From Vibrio gelatinilyticus (GTDB taxonomy: Bacteria > Pseudomonadota > Gammaproteobacteria > Enterobacterales > Vibrionaceae): a stretch of DNA of 64,000 nucleotides. The DNA is taken from positions 62,001 to 126,000 of the forward strand of contig NZ_JAJNNZ010000003.1 of assembly GCF_022836845.1 (NCBI RefSeq), written 5' to 3'. Below the pieces are notes generated by a model that had not been told where the DNA came from, did not search any database, and saw nothing but the letters and a program-made list of their open reading frames with translations. Below are positions 53,089 to 62,816 of the stretch, piece after piece; position 1 is the stretch's first letter; every line of letters starts with the position of its first letter. A program made the position numbers and the translations under genes.

Positions 53089-54177
53089 GTGAATCGCCCA
53101 ATGTTGTCAGCTCTTTTAAACACCAAACCCCTTCTTGTGACAGTTGGACTTTCTGCTTCGGTACTACTCACCGGATGCAAAAGCGAACAGAACGCTGAAC
53201 AGACTGCCCCTGTCGTTCGCCCAGCTTTTACTGAAACTGTTACCTCTCAGGCAGTGGCAGACCTGTACTTCAATGGTGTGGTTCAGTCTTCTAACCGTGC
53301 AGATCTCTCATTCCGTACCTCTGGTCGTCTGGATGAACTTCTGGTTAAGCAGGGAGACAAGGTTTCTAAGGGGCAAGTTATCGCAAAACTTGACTCGGTT
53401 GACGCAGAGATCACCTTAAATGCAGCGAAGAATGAGCTAGCGAATACCTACACAGAATACAAGCGAGCTTTGCAGCTTTACAACGGCAAACAAGCGATTT
53501 CAAAAAGCCAGCTGGACGAAATTGAGCTTCGCTATCAACAATCAGAAAGTAAATTGAAAGATGCCCAGCGTCGTCTGGATGACACCACACTAAGAGCGCC
53601 ATTTAACGGAATCGTTAGCCGCAAGCTGGTGGACAACTACACCCAGATTCAAAGCAACGAAGCCATTGTTTCCATCCACGATTTAAACCAACTTGAAGTC
53701 GTGATTCAGGTTCCCGAGCGAATTATGGCGCAGCCAAATGGCACACGAAAAGTTCTCGCCAGCTCACCTTTATTTCCGGGTAGGACCTTCGACTTGTCTG
53801 TGAAGACATTCGAAACCGAACCGGACCCAGCGGCACGAACTTATAGCGTCACTTTAAAATTTGAAGATACCCAACAGGTCACCCTGCTTCCAGGCATGAC
53901 AGTGCGCGTCTTCTCCATATCAACAGAGCAAGAAAGCGGCATGATCACCGTTCCTCTTTCTGCGATTTCTCCGGATAACCTGGGTAATCAATACGTTTGG
54001 GTGGTCGATGAGAACAACACTATTCAACGCAGAGTCATTGAAACAGGCTCCATGGTGGGGGATCGTGTACAAGTCATATCGATGCTTAATGCAGGTGAGA
54101 AAATCATCACAGCTGGCACTCTGGGCTTATCTGAGGGGCTGGAAGTTCGACCAATGACAACTAAGGCGGCGAAATAA
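53089..54177 (+). CDS. RND efflux periplasmic adaptor lipoprotein
   Basis: A 362-residue membrane-fusion protein. A lipoprotein signal (lipobox LLTGC, Cys30) is followed by the first lipoyl half (GRLDELLVKQGDKVSKGQVIAKLDS), a coiled-coil hairpin (about 115-165), the second lipoyl half (TLRAPFNGIVSRKLVDNYTQ), and beta-barrel and membrane-proximal domains. It links an inner-membrane RND pump to an outer-membrane channel. I choose GTG 53089, six bases after GGAG; a TTG four codons upstream is less likely. Its stop overlaps the pump gene. Confidence 0.92.
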   Translation: MNRPMLSALLNTKPLLVTVGLSASVLLTGCKSEQNAEQTAPVVRPAFTETVTSQAVADLYFNGVVQSSNRADLSFRTSGRLDELLVKQGDKVSKGQVIAKLDSVDAEITLNAAKNELANTYTEYKRALQLYNGKQAISKSQLDEIELRYQQSESKLKDAQRRLDDTTLRAPFNGIVSRKLVDNYTQIQSNEAIVSIHDLNQLEVVIQVPERIMAQPNGTRKVLASSPLFPGRTFDLSVKTFETEPDPAARTYSVTLKFEDTQQVTLLPGMTVRVFSISTEQESGMITVPLSAISPDNLGNQYVWVVDENNTIQRRVIETGSMVGDRVQVISMLNAGEKIITAGTLGLSEGLEVRPMTTKAAK

Positions 54178-57100
54178 TGAACATAGCCAACTTCACTATA
54201 GCCAAACGCACCAGCGTTTGGGTATTGATCGCCCTAACCCTAATTGGCGGGTATATCAGCTATCTGAAACTCGGTCGCTTTGAAGACCCAGAATTTGTCA
54301 TTCGCCAAGCGGTCATCGTAACCCCGTACCCGGGTGCTACGGCGCAAGAAGTGTCCGACGAGGTCACTGATGTTGTGGAAGGTGCACTGCAGTCGCTGCA
54401 AGAAGTGAAAGAAATTACTTCGGTATCAAAACAAGGCATGTCTGAAGTCACGGTAGAAATCAAACGTGAGTTCTCCAATAACGAAGCAGAGCTACAACAG
54501 GTCTGGGACAAAGTCCGAAGAAAAATCGGTGACGCCGAACGTTCTTTACCTCCAGGTACTGGTCAGCCCATCGTCAATGATGACTTCGCCGATGTGTTCG
54601 CTCAGTTCTATGCCGTTACCGGCCGAGGTCACAGCGACAAACAGCTACAGGATTACGTAGACACGTTGCGTCGTGAGCTTGCACTGGTGCCTGGTGTGTC
54701 GAAAACCGCGACACTGGCAGAAAAAAACGAAGTCATTTTCGTTGAGATCGCAAGCGATCGTCTTGCTCAATTCGGTGTATCTGCCGAGCAGGTATATCGC
54801 GTTCTAGAACGCCAGAATATGGTGTCTACTGCGGGAAGTATTAATACCGATACCATGCGTGTTGCCATTACACCTGTTTCTAGCATCAGCTCATTTGAAC
54901 AACTGAAAAACCTACAAATCGCCATTGGTGATAACAACACGGTCATGAGACTGTCCGACATCGCCAACGTAACTCGCGGCTTTGAAGAGCCTTCGTCAGC
55001 GCTTATGCGCTACAACGGTAAACGTGCGATTGGCCTGGGTATTTCTAACGTATCCGGTGGTAACGTGGTCGAAATGGGTGATGCGGTAAAAGCTCGAATT
55101 ACAGAGCTTGAAAGCCAGCGTCCTCACGGAATCGAACTGCACGAAATCTCGATTCAATCTGATTCTGTTCGTGATTCGGTTTCAGAATTTGTCAATAACC
55201 TGATTGCCGCTGTTGTGATTGTATTTGTTGTTCTGCTGCTGTTTATGGGTGTGCGGACAGGCCTGGTCATTGGCTTTGTACTGGTCCTTACCGTGGCGGG
55301 CACACTGATCATCATGTTGATTGATGATATTGCCATGCAACGTATTTCTCTGGGTGCTCTGATCATTGCTCTCGGTATGTTGGTTGACAACGCGATCGTG
55401 GTAACGGATGGCGTATTGACCCGTTTACAGAAGGAACCGAATGCCGATCGTAACCAGGTCGTCGCTGATATTGTCAACGAAACTAAGTGGCCCCTACTGG
55501 GCGGTACGATTGTTGGTATCTGTGCATTCAGCGCTATCGGCCTATCGCCATCGAACATGGGGGAATTCGCTGGGTCGTTGTTCTGGGTAATTCTGTACTC
55601 AATGATGTTGAGCTGGGTGCTTGCTGTTACGGTCACTCCAATGCTTTGCCACGACTATCTGAAGGTCAACGCAAACAAAGTATCAAAACCAGGAAAAATC
55701 AGCGCAGCTTATCAACGAGTGCTAGAAGCTGTACTGAATAACCAAAAAAAGAGTTTAGTCGTCGTTGTGGGTCTTTTTGCAGTGGGTGTTGTCACTTTCA
55801 GCCATGTACCACCGGGCTTCATGCCAGAGTCACAAAGAGAGCAGTTTGCAATCGATATTCGTCTACCACAAGGAACTGACATAGAGCGTACTCATGAGAT
55901 CGTGGGGCAAATAGAGAAAGATGTTTGGGAAAAATCCAATATCACTGGTACCACGAGCTTTATCGGTTCAGGCGGTCTTCGTTTCATGTTGACCTACTCT
56001 CCGGAGCCACCAAACTCAAGCTATGCCCAAATGTTGGTGGATGTGGATGATTATAAAGTCATTGAGAGTCTGATAGCGGAGCTACATGTTGAACTGAACG
56101 AACGTTACACCGATGCCTCCATCAATGTCTGGAAGTTTATGTTAGGCCCAGGTGGTGGTAAAAAGATTGAAGTTGCTTTCAAAGGCCCGGACAGCGAAGT
56201 GCTGAGACAACTAGCCGAACAAGCAAAAGACATTATGGAGCAATCACCTGCACTCGTAGCGATTCAGGATGACTGGCGTCAACAAGTGCCTGTCATCAGG
56301 CCTGTCTACTCAGCAGAAAAAGTGCAGAGTTTTGGTCTGACAACGGTAGAGCTAAACCAGGCGATTCAACAAACATTGTCAGGTCGCAATGTCGGTGTCT
56401 ACCGTGAAGGCAATGACCTTATCCCGATAGTAGTGCGTTCTCCAGAGTCAGAGCGTCATCATGACCGAGTGATTGAAAATGCAAAAGTGTACAGTGCTAC
56501 GATCGGGCAATTTGTTCAGGTCGAGCAACTGATTGAAAGCTCAAGTGTTGAATGGCAAGACGCAATGCTGCGTCGTATTGACCGAGTGCCAACCATCATG
56601 GCACAGGCAGACCCAGCGGCTGGCATCCTTACGTCAGAAGCATTCGAAATGGTTCGTGCAGATATCGAAAGCATGCCATTGCCAGTAGGTTATGAACTGG
56701 AGTGGTTCGGTGAGTACAAAGATGCCAAAGATGCGGACGAAGGGCTTAAAATATCCGCGCCTTACGGTTTCACCGCAATGGTTCTGGCAGTGGTGTTAAT
56801 GTTTAACGGTATTCGTCAGGCTCTGGTTATTTGGTGTACGGTACCTTTGGCTGTGTGTGGTGTGGCAATCGGGCTGGTTACATTCCAGACGCCGTTCGAG
56901 TTCATGGCAACACTGGGCTTCCTGAGCCTGATAGGTATGATGGTGAAAAACGCAATAGTGCTGGTCGACCAGGCAGATAAAGAGATTGCATCGGGTACAC
57001 AACCTTATGAAGCGATAATCTCGGCAGCGATGAGCCGAGCCAGACCGGTTATTCTTGGTGCAGCCACGACGATACTGGGTGTCGCCCCTCTGCTCGTAGA

Positions 57101-57227
57101 CCCGTTCTTCAAGAGTATGGCTGTCACTATCATGTTCGGTCTGTTGTTCGCCACTGCATTAACACTGCTGGTTATTCCACTGAACTACGCACTGTTCTTC
57201 AGAATCAAGCGCCCAGTCGTTTCGTAA
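54177..57227 (+). CDS. RND efflux pump, AcrB/HAE1 family
   Basis: A 1016-residue proton-driven exporter with the usual twelve helices and two large periplasmic loops. Helix 4 contains LGMLVDNAIVVTDG, where AcrB has two adjacent Asp in the proton relay; here the pair is Asp-Asn, as in several subfamilies. Helix 10-11 motifs (TLGFLSLIGMMVKNAIVLVD) are present. It starts on the last base of the adaptor. No outer-membrane channel gene follows, so TolC is probably shared. Substrates are unknown. Confidence 0.94.
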   Translation: MNIANFTIAKRTSVWVLIALTLIGGYISYLKLGRFEDPEFVIRQAVIVTPYPGATAQEVSDEVTDVVEGALQSLQEVKEITSVSKQGMSEVTVEIKREFSNNEAELQQVWDKVRRKIGDAERSLPPGTGQPIVNDDFADVFAQFYAVTGRGHSDKQLQDYVDTLRRELALVPGVSKTATLAEKNEVIFVEIASDRLAQFGVSAEQVYRVLERQNMVSTAGSINTDTMRVAITPVSSISSFEQLKNLQIAIGDNNTVMRLSDIANVTRGFEEPSSALMRYNGKRAIGLGISNVSGGNVVEMGDAVKARITELESQRPHGIELHEISIQSDSVRDSVSEFVNNLIAAVVIVFVVLLLFMGVRTGLVIGFVLVLTVAGTLIIMLIDDIAMQRISLGALIIALGMLVDNAIVVTDGVLTRLQKEPNADRNQVVADIVNETKWPLLGGTIVGICAFSAIGLSPSNMGEFAGSLFWVILYSMMLSWVLAVTVTPMLCHDYLKVNANKVSKPGKISAAYQRVLEAVLNNQKKSLVVVVGLFAVGVVTFSHVPPGFMPESQREQFAIDIRLPQGTDIERTHEIVGQIEKDVWEKSNITGTTSFIGSGGLRFMLTYSPEPPNSSYAQMLVDVDDYKVIESLIAELHVELNERYTDASINVWKFMLGPGGGKKIEVAFKGPDSEVLRQLAEQAKDIMEQSPALVAIQDDWRQQVPVIRPVYSAEKVQSFGLTTVELNQAIQQTLSGRNVGVYREGNDLIPIVVRSPESERHHDRVIENAKVYSATIGQFVQVEQLIESSSVEWQDAMLRRIDRVPTIMAQADPAAGILTSEAFEMVRADIESMPLPVGYELEWFGEYKDAKDADEGLKISAPYGFTAMVLAVVLMFNGIRQALVIWCTVPLAVCGVAIGLVTFQTPFEFMATLGFLSLIGMMVKNAIVLVDQADKEIASGTQPYEAIISAAMSRARPVILGAATTILGVAPLLVDPFFKSMAVTIMFGLLFATALTLLVIPLNYALFFRIKRPVVS

Positions 57228-57243
57228 AACAATTAATTAACCC

Positions 57244-57277
57244 AAAAGCCTGAGACGTACTCAGGCTTTTTTATTTT
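57244..57277 (+). terminator. Terminator of the RND operon
   Basis: AAGCCTGAG/CTCAGGCTT around a 5-base loop is followed by TTTTATTTT. Confidence 0.88.
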
Positions 57278-57499
57278 ATCTATGGTTATATATTTGACCT
57301 TGTCAATTTCAAAAAGCAATCAATAAAAAACCATCTTAAATCATAAGAGATTCAGGGAGATTAATTAATTTTAATAGTCTTCGTGCAAATATGAATAGCT
57401 CTTATTCATTCCACTAGAAAATGAAATACGTATACTTATCCTCATTGAAGGGAATCAGAAAAAACACAAATTCAATATTTATTTTAAAGAGAGTTAAAA

Positions 57500-58174
57500 A
57501 TGAAAAAGTCTAAACTAACTATTATCGCCGCTTCTATCGTAATGTCTGCTTCTGCTATTGCATCAGAGAGAGTTAATTTTGCTAACCCTTACGAACTTTA
57601 TACTGGTGCTTCTGTTGGTTATGGTACTAATGGTGCACACCTATCTGCTCAATTCGATACTCAAATGTCTCAAAACTGGGCGCTACTAGGTAAATACAAC
57701 ACCGAAGAAAGCTTTGACAATCACAACATTTCTTTTAGTGCAATCAGCAAGACAGGCCTAGGCTGGACACTGGCTTATGACCACGATAAGAACTACAAGA
57801 ATGAGAACTTAACGGCAAAATCTACAGAAATTTCAGCGCACTACCTATTTGGAAATAACATTGGTTTCTCATTCATTCCTGAGCTATCTGTGGGTTCTAT
57901 GACGCACAACGAGATGTCAAATCGCGCCTACTACAGTGACCTGACACTGAACGCGATTTACAACACATCATCAGGCCTTTGGGCAAGCGTAGCACCAACG
58001 TACAGCTACAGCTACAACGACCTCAAAACCAAACAGGGTAACGAAAGCCTACGAGGTTGGGATGTAAAAGCGAGCTTAGGTTACACTTTTATGAACAATC
58101 ATAGCTTAGCTTATGAATATAAACGCGAACATGGTGACAACCTATCATTAGTTAAATATTCATTTGGATTCTAG
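57500..58174 (+). CDS. Outer-membrane beta-barrel protein
   Basis: A 224-residue protein with a cleavable signal peptide (MKKSKLTIIAASIVMSASAI, ending AIAS) and about ten amphipathic strands rich in Tyr, Asn and Ser (GWTLAYDHDKNYKNENL; ASVAPTYSYSYNDLK). It ends in YSFGF, the terminal aromatic signature for barrel assembly. It is probably a small porin or adhesin-like barrel; a specific family is not recognised. A ribosome site AAGAGAG precedes the ATG. Confidence 0.8.
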   Translation: MKKSKLTIIAASIVMSASAIASERVNFANPYELYTGASVGYGTNGAHLSAQFDTQMSQNWALLGKYNTEESFDNHNISFSAISKTGLGWTLAYDHDKNYKNENLTAKSTEISAHYLFGNNIGFSFIPELSVGSMTHNEMSNRAYYSDLTLNAIYNTSSGLWASVAPTYSYSYNDLKTKQGNESLRGWDVKASLGYTFMNNHSLAYEYKREHGDNLSLVKYSFGF

Positions 58175-58181
58175 TTATATC

Positions 58182-58205
58182 GAGGCCTGAATTAATTCAG
58201 GCCTC
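58182..58205 (+). terminator. Perfect palindrome after the barrel gene
   Basis: GAGGCCTGAATT joined to its complement forms a 24-bp perfect palindrome, seven bases past the stop. No T run follows. It may protect the mRNA end. Confidence 0.5.
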
Positions 58206-58378
58206 ACTGCTCATTTCGTTAAAAAATGAAAAGTGTTTTTCTTGTGAAAATACCCAGAATTAGTAAATACGTTAAAATAACCGTCATGTTCTTACTTTAT
58301 TTAACATTCTTTTACATGATGGCCATTCGTTTTTCTTAGTCTCTCTCTATATAAGATCTGCAAACCAAGGTAAATAAA

Positions 58379-59575
58379 ATGAATATTATTGAAGTGGATG
58401 GATTTCTCGCTTTCACTTTCGCTATTGTCCTTCTCTTTGTCGGCAAGTTAATGACAAAAAAGTACGAAGTATTAAGGAAATACAGCATACCTGAGCCAGT
58501 AATCGGCGGTTTTACCTGCGCCATTGTCGTCGCGGTTATCTATGCCTTTTTTGACACTACAATTAGCTTTGATTTGGGTATGCGTGATGCACTGCTGCTC
58601 TATTTCTTCGCCGGTATTGGTCTAAGTGCTAATTTCTCGACCTTGATTAAAGGCGGTAAGCCACTGTTTATTCTTACCGGATTGAGCATTGTGTATATCG
58701 TTATTCAAAACGGTATTGGAATCAGTGTTGCCACTATGCTAGGGCTTGAGCCTGTTCTGGGCTTGATGGCAGGTTCTATCTCTCTAATCGGTGGTGTCGG
58801 TACCACCATGGCTTGGGCGCCGACATTCAACGAGATGGGAATGGAAAGTGCAGCCGAAGTTGGTCTGGCAAGTAATACCATGGGATTGATTTTTGCCTGT
58901 TTAATTGGCGGCCCGATTGCCAATTACCTGATTAAAAGACACCGTTTACAAACGCAAGGTGATACACAACTGGATATCGGTGTCTGTCACAATCAGACCG
59001 TCAAGCTCGATCACTTCGGTTACCTTTACGCGTGGCTTATGCTGAACCTCAGTCTGATCCTTGGCTATTTTATTGATGCCGGACTGAGCAAGATGGGTCT
59101 ACAACTGCCAATGTTCGTCGCTTGCCTTATCGCAGGTATCTTGATTGGTAACTTTAAGCTTCTGGTTCTTAAAAAGAAAATCAGTGAGAACGTACAGTTA
59201 GGTCAGACACTTATTTCAGATATTTGTCTTGGAATGTTCTTGACCATGGCACTGATGGGGCTTCAATTGTGGCAACTGCAGAGCACCATGCTATTCATTG
59301 GCACTGTGATGTTATTCCAGATCGCAGCATCGATTCTGTTTACCATCTTTGTCGTATTCCGATTTATGGGCAAAGACTACGAGTCTTCGGTGATCAGCTC
59401 CGGATTTGGCGGGATCACGTTAGGTTCGACGGCCACAGCCATCGTCAATATGACGGCAGTAACACAACAATACGGCGCAGCGCATAAAGCATTCATAATC
59501 GTACCTTTGGTATGTGGATTCTTCATCGATATTGCTAACGCATTAATTATTAATATGTTTCTGCAAGCTTTTTAA
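58379..59575 (+). CDS. gltS: Sodium/glutamate symporter
   Basis: A 398-residue membrane carrier with two inverted halves of five or so helices. Each half has a re-entrant glycine-rich motif: GSISLIGGVGTTMAWAPTF in the first and SSGFGGITLGSTATAIVNMT in the second. GltS imports glutamate with Na+. The ATG follows AAGGT. It stands between an outer-membrane barrel and a barrel-patatin pair, but there is no evidence of a joint operon. Confidence 0.92.
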   Translation: MNIIEVDGFLAFTFAIVLLFVGKLMTKKYEVLRKYSIPEPVIGGFTCAIVVAVIYAFFDTTISFDLGMRDALLLYFFAGIGLSANFSTLIKGGKPLFILTGLSIVYIVIQNGIGISVATMLGLEPVLGLMAGSISLIGGVGTTMAWAPTFNEMGMESAAEVGLASNTMGLIFACLIGGPIANYLIKRHRLQTQGDTQLDIGVCHNQTVKLDHFGYLYAWLMLNLSLILGYFIDAGLSKMGLQLPMFVACLIAGILIGNFKLLVLKKKISENVQLGQTLISDICLGMFLTMALMGLQLWQLQSTMLFIGTVMLFQIAASILFTIFVVFRFMGKDYESSVISSGFGGITLGSTATAIVNMTAVTQQYGAAHKAFIIVPLVCGFFIDIANALIINMFLQAF

Positions 59576-59630
59576 CAGCGAGATTTAGCATCGTTGACCT
59601 CTTACATTGAAATATCAGAAAGGTAACAAA

Positions 59631-60464
59631 ATGAAGCCTCTCATCGTATTGGTCGCAGCCGTCATGCTGTCGCCGATTAGTTTTGCTCAGGATTCCATCT
59701 TCCCAATTTGGGGAGAGCAAGCCACGCAGCGGGGACACACGCTGCCCAAGCCTTATGGCTTGTCGCTCTCTTATATGGACATAAGTAATCCGGTGACCAT
59801 CGACAACATCAACCTAACAGGCGGGATTGGCGATATCGTCGATATCGATGCTAAAAAGGCGGAATTTGAAGGCTCCAATGTCACCCTACGTGGAGACGTA
59901 TGGTTACTGCCCTTTATGAATGTGTACGGAATTTTTGGGTATACACGAGCGCAAAGCACCGCAAACATTGACTCCATCTCTATATTGGGAATACCCATTT
60001 CAGCGGGAGATGTTAAGTTTACTTTAGATATGAGTGGCATGACATATGGACTTGGAACCACCTTAGTTGGAGGTATTGATAACTGGTTTGCTTTATTAGA
60101 TTTGAATTACAGCTTAACGGACATCGACGCCATTGATGGCAATATTAAGACCTTCGTCGCAGCGCCAAGAGTAGGACATCGTTGGCAATACGATGGAGGT
60201 CGGGAGCTCAGAGTCTTTGTCGGTGCCATGTATCAAGATGTACAACAACACTTGTCAGGAGATATTCAAGCTCTTGGGCTCGATCTTGGAGGCATGAACG
60301 GATTACTTGAAGGCTCTCGCTTTGAAGTGAGTCAACGCACCGAACAACAGTGGAATGCATTGGTGGGTTTTCAGTATTCATTTAACCGTGACTGGGATGT
60401 GTTAGCAGAAGCAGGTTTAGGCCAACGTAACTCAGCCTTGGTGTCGTTGGGGAGGCGCTTTTGA
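59631..60464 (+). CDS. Outer-membrane barrel, coupled to patatin-like lipoprotein
   Basis: A 277-residue protein with a signal peptide (ends ISFAQ near residue 21). Alternating strands form a barrel pattern with many Gly and aromatic residues (MNVYGIFGYTRAQSTANID; KFTLDMSGMTYGLGTTLVGG), ending in SLGRRF with the terminal Phe typical of barrels. ATG 59631 follows AAAGG; the upstream in-frame ATG at 59607 has no site. Its last bases overlap the patatin gene start (ATGA), indicating translational coupling. It may help display or anchor the patatin protein; this is inference. Confidence 0.75.
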   Translation: MKPLIVLVAAVMLSPISFAQDSIFPIWGEQATQRGHTLPKPYGLSLSYMDISNPVTIDNINLTGGIGDIVDIDAKKAEFEGSNVTLRGDVWLLPFMNVYGIFGYTRAQSTANIDSISILGIPISAGDVKFTLDMSGMTYGLGTTLVGGIDNWFALLDLNYSLTDIDAIDGNIKTFVAAPRVGHRWQYDGGRELRVFVGAMYQDVQQHLSGDIQALGLDLGGMNGLLEGSRFEVSQRTEQQWNALVGFQYSFNRDWDVLAEAGLGQRNSALVSLGRRF

Positions 60465-61837
60465 TGAAATCCAAACTCTTGATCAAAATGTTTCTCGTCA
60501 CCGGATTCACCACAGTACTGACTGCGTGTGCCCCCAGCCTGCAGAGAAATGCACTCACACCTGATATGGAAGTGTCAGGTGAGATGATATTTGAGCCTAA
60601 CATCCGTACCTGGGGCGATCTAACTCACAGCTATGACATTGGTGGTCAGGGTTCGCACTCGCTCAACACACCACTGGACAAAAGTATCTTGAATGATTTG
60701 GGCAACCAAACCAAATCTATCGACTATCTGAGTATCTCAGGTGGTGGTGCAGAAGGCGCCTATGGTGCGGGTTTACTCAACGGATTATCTGACAGTGGAC
60801 AGCGTCCAGAATACCGCTTGGTGACAGGTATTAGTACTGGAGCGATCATCGGATTGTATGCGTTTTTGGGGCAAGATTTTGATCCGGCACTGCGAGAACT
60901 GTACACCCAAACATCAGACGAAGACATTTACAATAAGCGAGGTTTGTGGGCTCTCACTCACAGCCCGTCTCTCATTGATACCACGCCGTTTGAGCAGATG
61001 GTGAGAGCGTTTATAGATCAAGATGTGTTAGATAAGGTGAAGGATCAGCACCTGCGAGGGCGACTGTTTCTGGTAAAAACCACACACCTGGATGCCCAGC
61101 GCTCAGTCATCTGGAACATGGGCGAAATCGCCATGCACCAAGGGGATGAAGCAGTCGAACTATTTCAGGATGTCATCATCGCTTCAGCATCGATACCCGG
61201 AGTGTTTAATCCGGTGCTAATCTCAGTCAATATCGACGGTGTCAGTTATGATGAAATGCATGTCGATGGCGGTGTGGTTTCTCAGGTGTTTTTTCTGCCA
61301 GATTACTTTGACACCTCAGAGGCCGTCGACAATACACGGCAACTGATAGAACAACTTGATGTCAATGAGGATACACAAATCAACAGCAAAGTCTGGGTAA
61401 TCAGTAACACTCGATTAGCGGCTAAATGGAATGAAACCACTCCTTCTTTTACCGGTATTATGGGACGCTCAATACAAACTATGATCAAGTACCAACGACG
61501 CAGTAATATCGCACAAATCTACCGACAGGCTCAGGAAACTGAGTCCGAGTTTCGCCATAGCTATTTGCCACACTTGATACCTGAAGTTCAGGCTGACGCA
61601 CCTTTTAACTCAGGCTACATGCAGTACTTGTACTGCTATGGCTACCAGAGAGGACTTGATCATCAGCACTGGGAAAATACACCACCGGACTACTGGCAGA
61701 TACAAAATAAAACCAAAGAAGCTGGAAAGATACAGAGCGTCGTTGAACACATCAATCAGTTTGATTGGGATACGCTGAAGGCAGGCTTACAGGGTAAAAT
61801 GAGCCAGTGTTTAGCCAATATCGAGAATGAGATGTAA
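60464..61837 (+). CDS. Patatin-like phospholipase lipoprotein
   Basis: A 457-residue protein. The lipoprotein signal ends at LTAC (Cys22). The patatin domain has the oxyanion motif SGGGAEGAYGAG (92-103), the nucleophile elbow GISTG (Ser124) and the second catalytic residue Asp268 in HVDGG. It probably hydrolyses phospholipids or lysophospholipids at a membrane. About 170 residues follow the catalytic core, with no recognisable POTRA or barrel, unlike PlpD-type autotransporters. It starts inside the stop codon of the preceding barrel gene. Confidence 0.88.
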   Translation: MKSKLLIKMFLVTGFTTVLTACAPSLQRNALTPDMEVSGEMIFEPNIRTWGDLTHSYDIGGQGSHSLNTPLDKSILNDLGNQTKSIDYLSISGGGAEGAYGAGLLNGLSDSGQRPEYRLVTGISTGAIIGLYAFLGQDFDPALRELYTQTSDEDIYNKRGLWALTHSPSLIDTTPFEQMVRAFIDQDVLDKVKDQHLRGRLFLVKTTHLDAQRSVIWNMGEIAMHQGDEAVELFQDVIIASASIPGVFNPVLISVNIDGVSYDEMHVDGGVVSQVFFLPDYFDTSEAVDNTRQLIEQLDVNEDTQINSKVWVISNTRLAAKWNETTPSFTGIMGRSIQTMIKYQRRSNIAQIYRQAQETESEFRHSYLPHLIPEVQADAPFNSGYMQYLYCYGYQRGLDHQHWENTPPDYWQIQNKTKEAGKIQSVVEHINQFDWDTLKAGLQGKMSQCLANIENEM

Positions 61838-62218
61838 CTGGATACGTTGAAGGGGTTCTCGATATAAGTACTGACGTTCGCATAATTGTCTTTCCTGATC
61901 CTACTGTATGTTAATAGACAAAAAGTGGCTATATTTCAGTGTTGCTTAGCGTGATAGTTTAGATAAGCGGGTACAGTCCAACTCGCTCGACTTAGCGATT
62001 CAAATGCAGGAGGGGACCACTTTTTGTGATTGGGGAGGGCTGGTTTATCCCCTAACGAATTCGTTGCACAGACGTTGTAGTGATTTAGATTTACTACAGG
62101 TGAACAGATTAATTCGGTTTGGAAGAAGGTGAAGTTAGGGCTACGAAATCGATACTTGGCATCGAACTGAGCTTCGGCGACCTATTTTTAGCCAAAGTTC
62201 AGTTCGATGTTTGTTCAA
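61838..62218. other. Intergenic region between converging genes
   Basis: About 381 bp with no supported gene. An 11-bp inverted repeat (CATCGAACTGA, 62160-62170, and its complement, 62199-62209) lies just past the cupredoxin stop and may end that transcript. I see nothing else. Confidence 0.5.
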
Positions 62219-62740
62219 TTAAAGTTGGATGCTCTTTGTCATGCCAGCCTCATGATGGCCAGGAATATTACAGGAAAATTCAACATTTTTATCACCGTGG
62301 AAGTGCCAAAGCAATTGCTTCGCTTTTCCGGGCTCGACGGTCACGGCATTACCTGAGTCATGATCATGGTGTGAATTCATATTTGCCATCATTGCGCGGT
62401 GTTGAGTTTGCTCGTCTTTTGAACCGATAGCAAATTCGTGCGTGATTTTGCCTGTATTCATCACAACAAATTGCACCACGTCATTGGGCTCAATGGAGAC
62501 ATTACCTTTGAACGTAATTTTCATGTCATCACTTAAAATGATGTGTATCACCTTGTCAGGTTGTGCGCCTGTTGCTGGCATACCCACTGCAGACATGCCC
62601 TCCATCTCCATCATCATTGAGCTATGATCCATTTTAGAATGGTCGATTTTTCCATGATCCATGGTGCTATGATCCGTATTTGCGGCAAACGCTGTGGTTG
62701 AAAGCAGTGCTAGGCTAAGTGTGATGAGTGATTTTTTCAT
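62219..62740 (-). CDS. Cupredoxin-like copper-binding protein
   Basis: A 173-residue periplasmic protein with a signal peptide (ends AFA near residue 19). The N-terminal part has repeated MDH motifs (about 27-40) and Met-rich sequence, typical of copper-binding tails. The cupredoxin domain has the type 1 copper ligands: His101 (THEF), Cys157 (FSCNIPGHH), His162 or His163, and Met167. It lies 76 bp downstream of a CusA/CzcA-type pump gene, in the same direction, and probably carries or oxidises copper in the periplasm. Confidence 0.87.
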   Translation of the reverse strand: MKKSLITLSLALLSTTAFAANTDHSTMDHGKIDHSKMDHSSMMMEMEGMSAVGMPATGAQPDKVIHIILSDDMKITFKGNVSIEPNDVVQFVVMNTGKITHEFAIGSKDEQTQHRAMMANMNSHHDHDSGNAVTVEPGKAKQLLWHFHGDKNVEFSCNIPGHHEAGMTKSIQL

Positions 62741-62816
62741 TTTTATTTCCTTAAATTACAGAGTGTAATGTTCAGTTAAAATAGCGATTTGTAGAATCAA
62801 ACCGCTTATTTTTTAG

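Noticed and set aside
55154..55636. Long minus-strand ORF inside the RND pump gene
   Set aside because: It is a shadow of helix-coding sequence; there is no ribosome site and the composition is Thr/Ile-rich as expected for an antisense frame.
62119..62430. Plus-strand ORF opposite the cupredoxin gene
   Set aside because: It overlaps a well-supported gene on the other strand and shows no protein-like motif.
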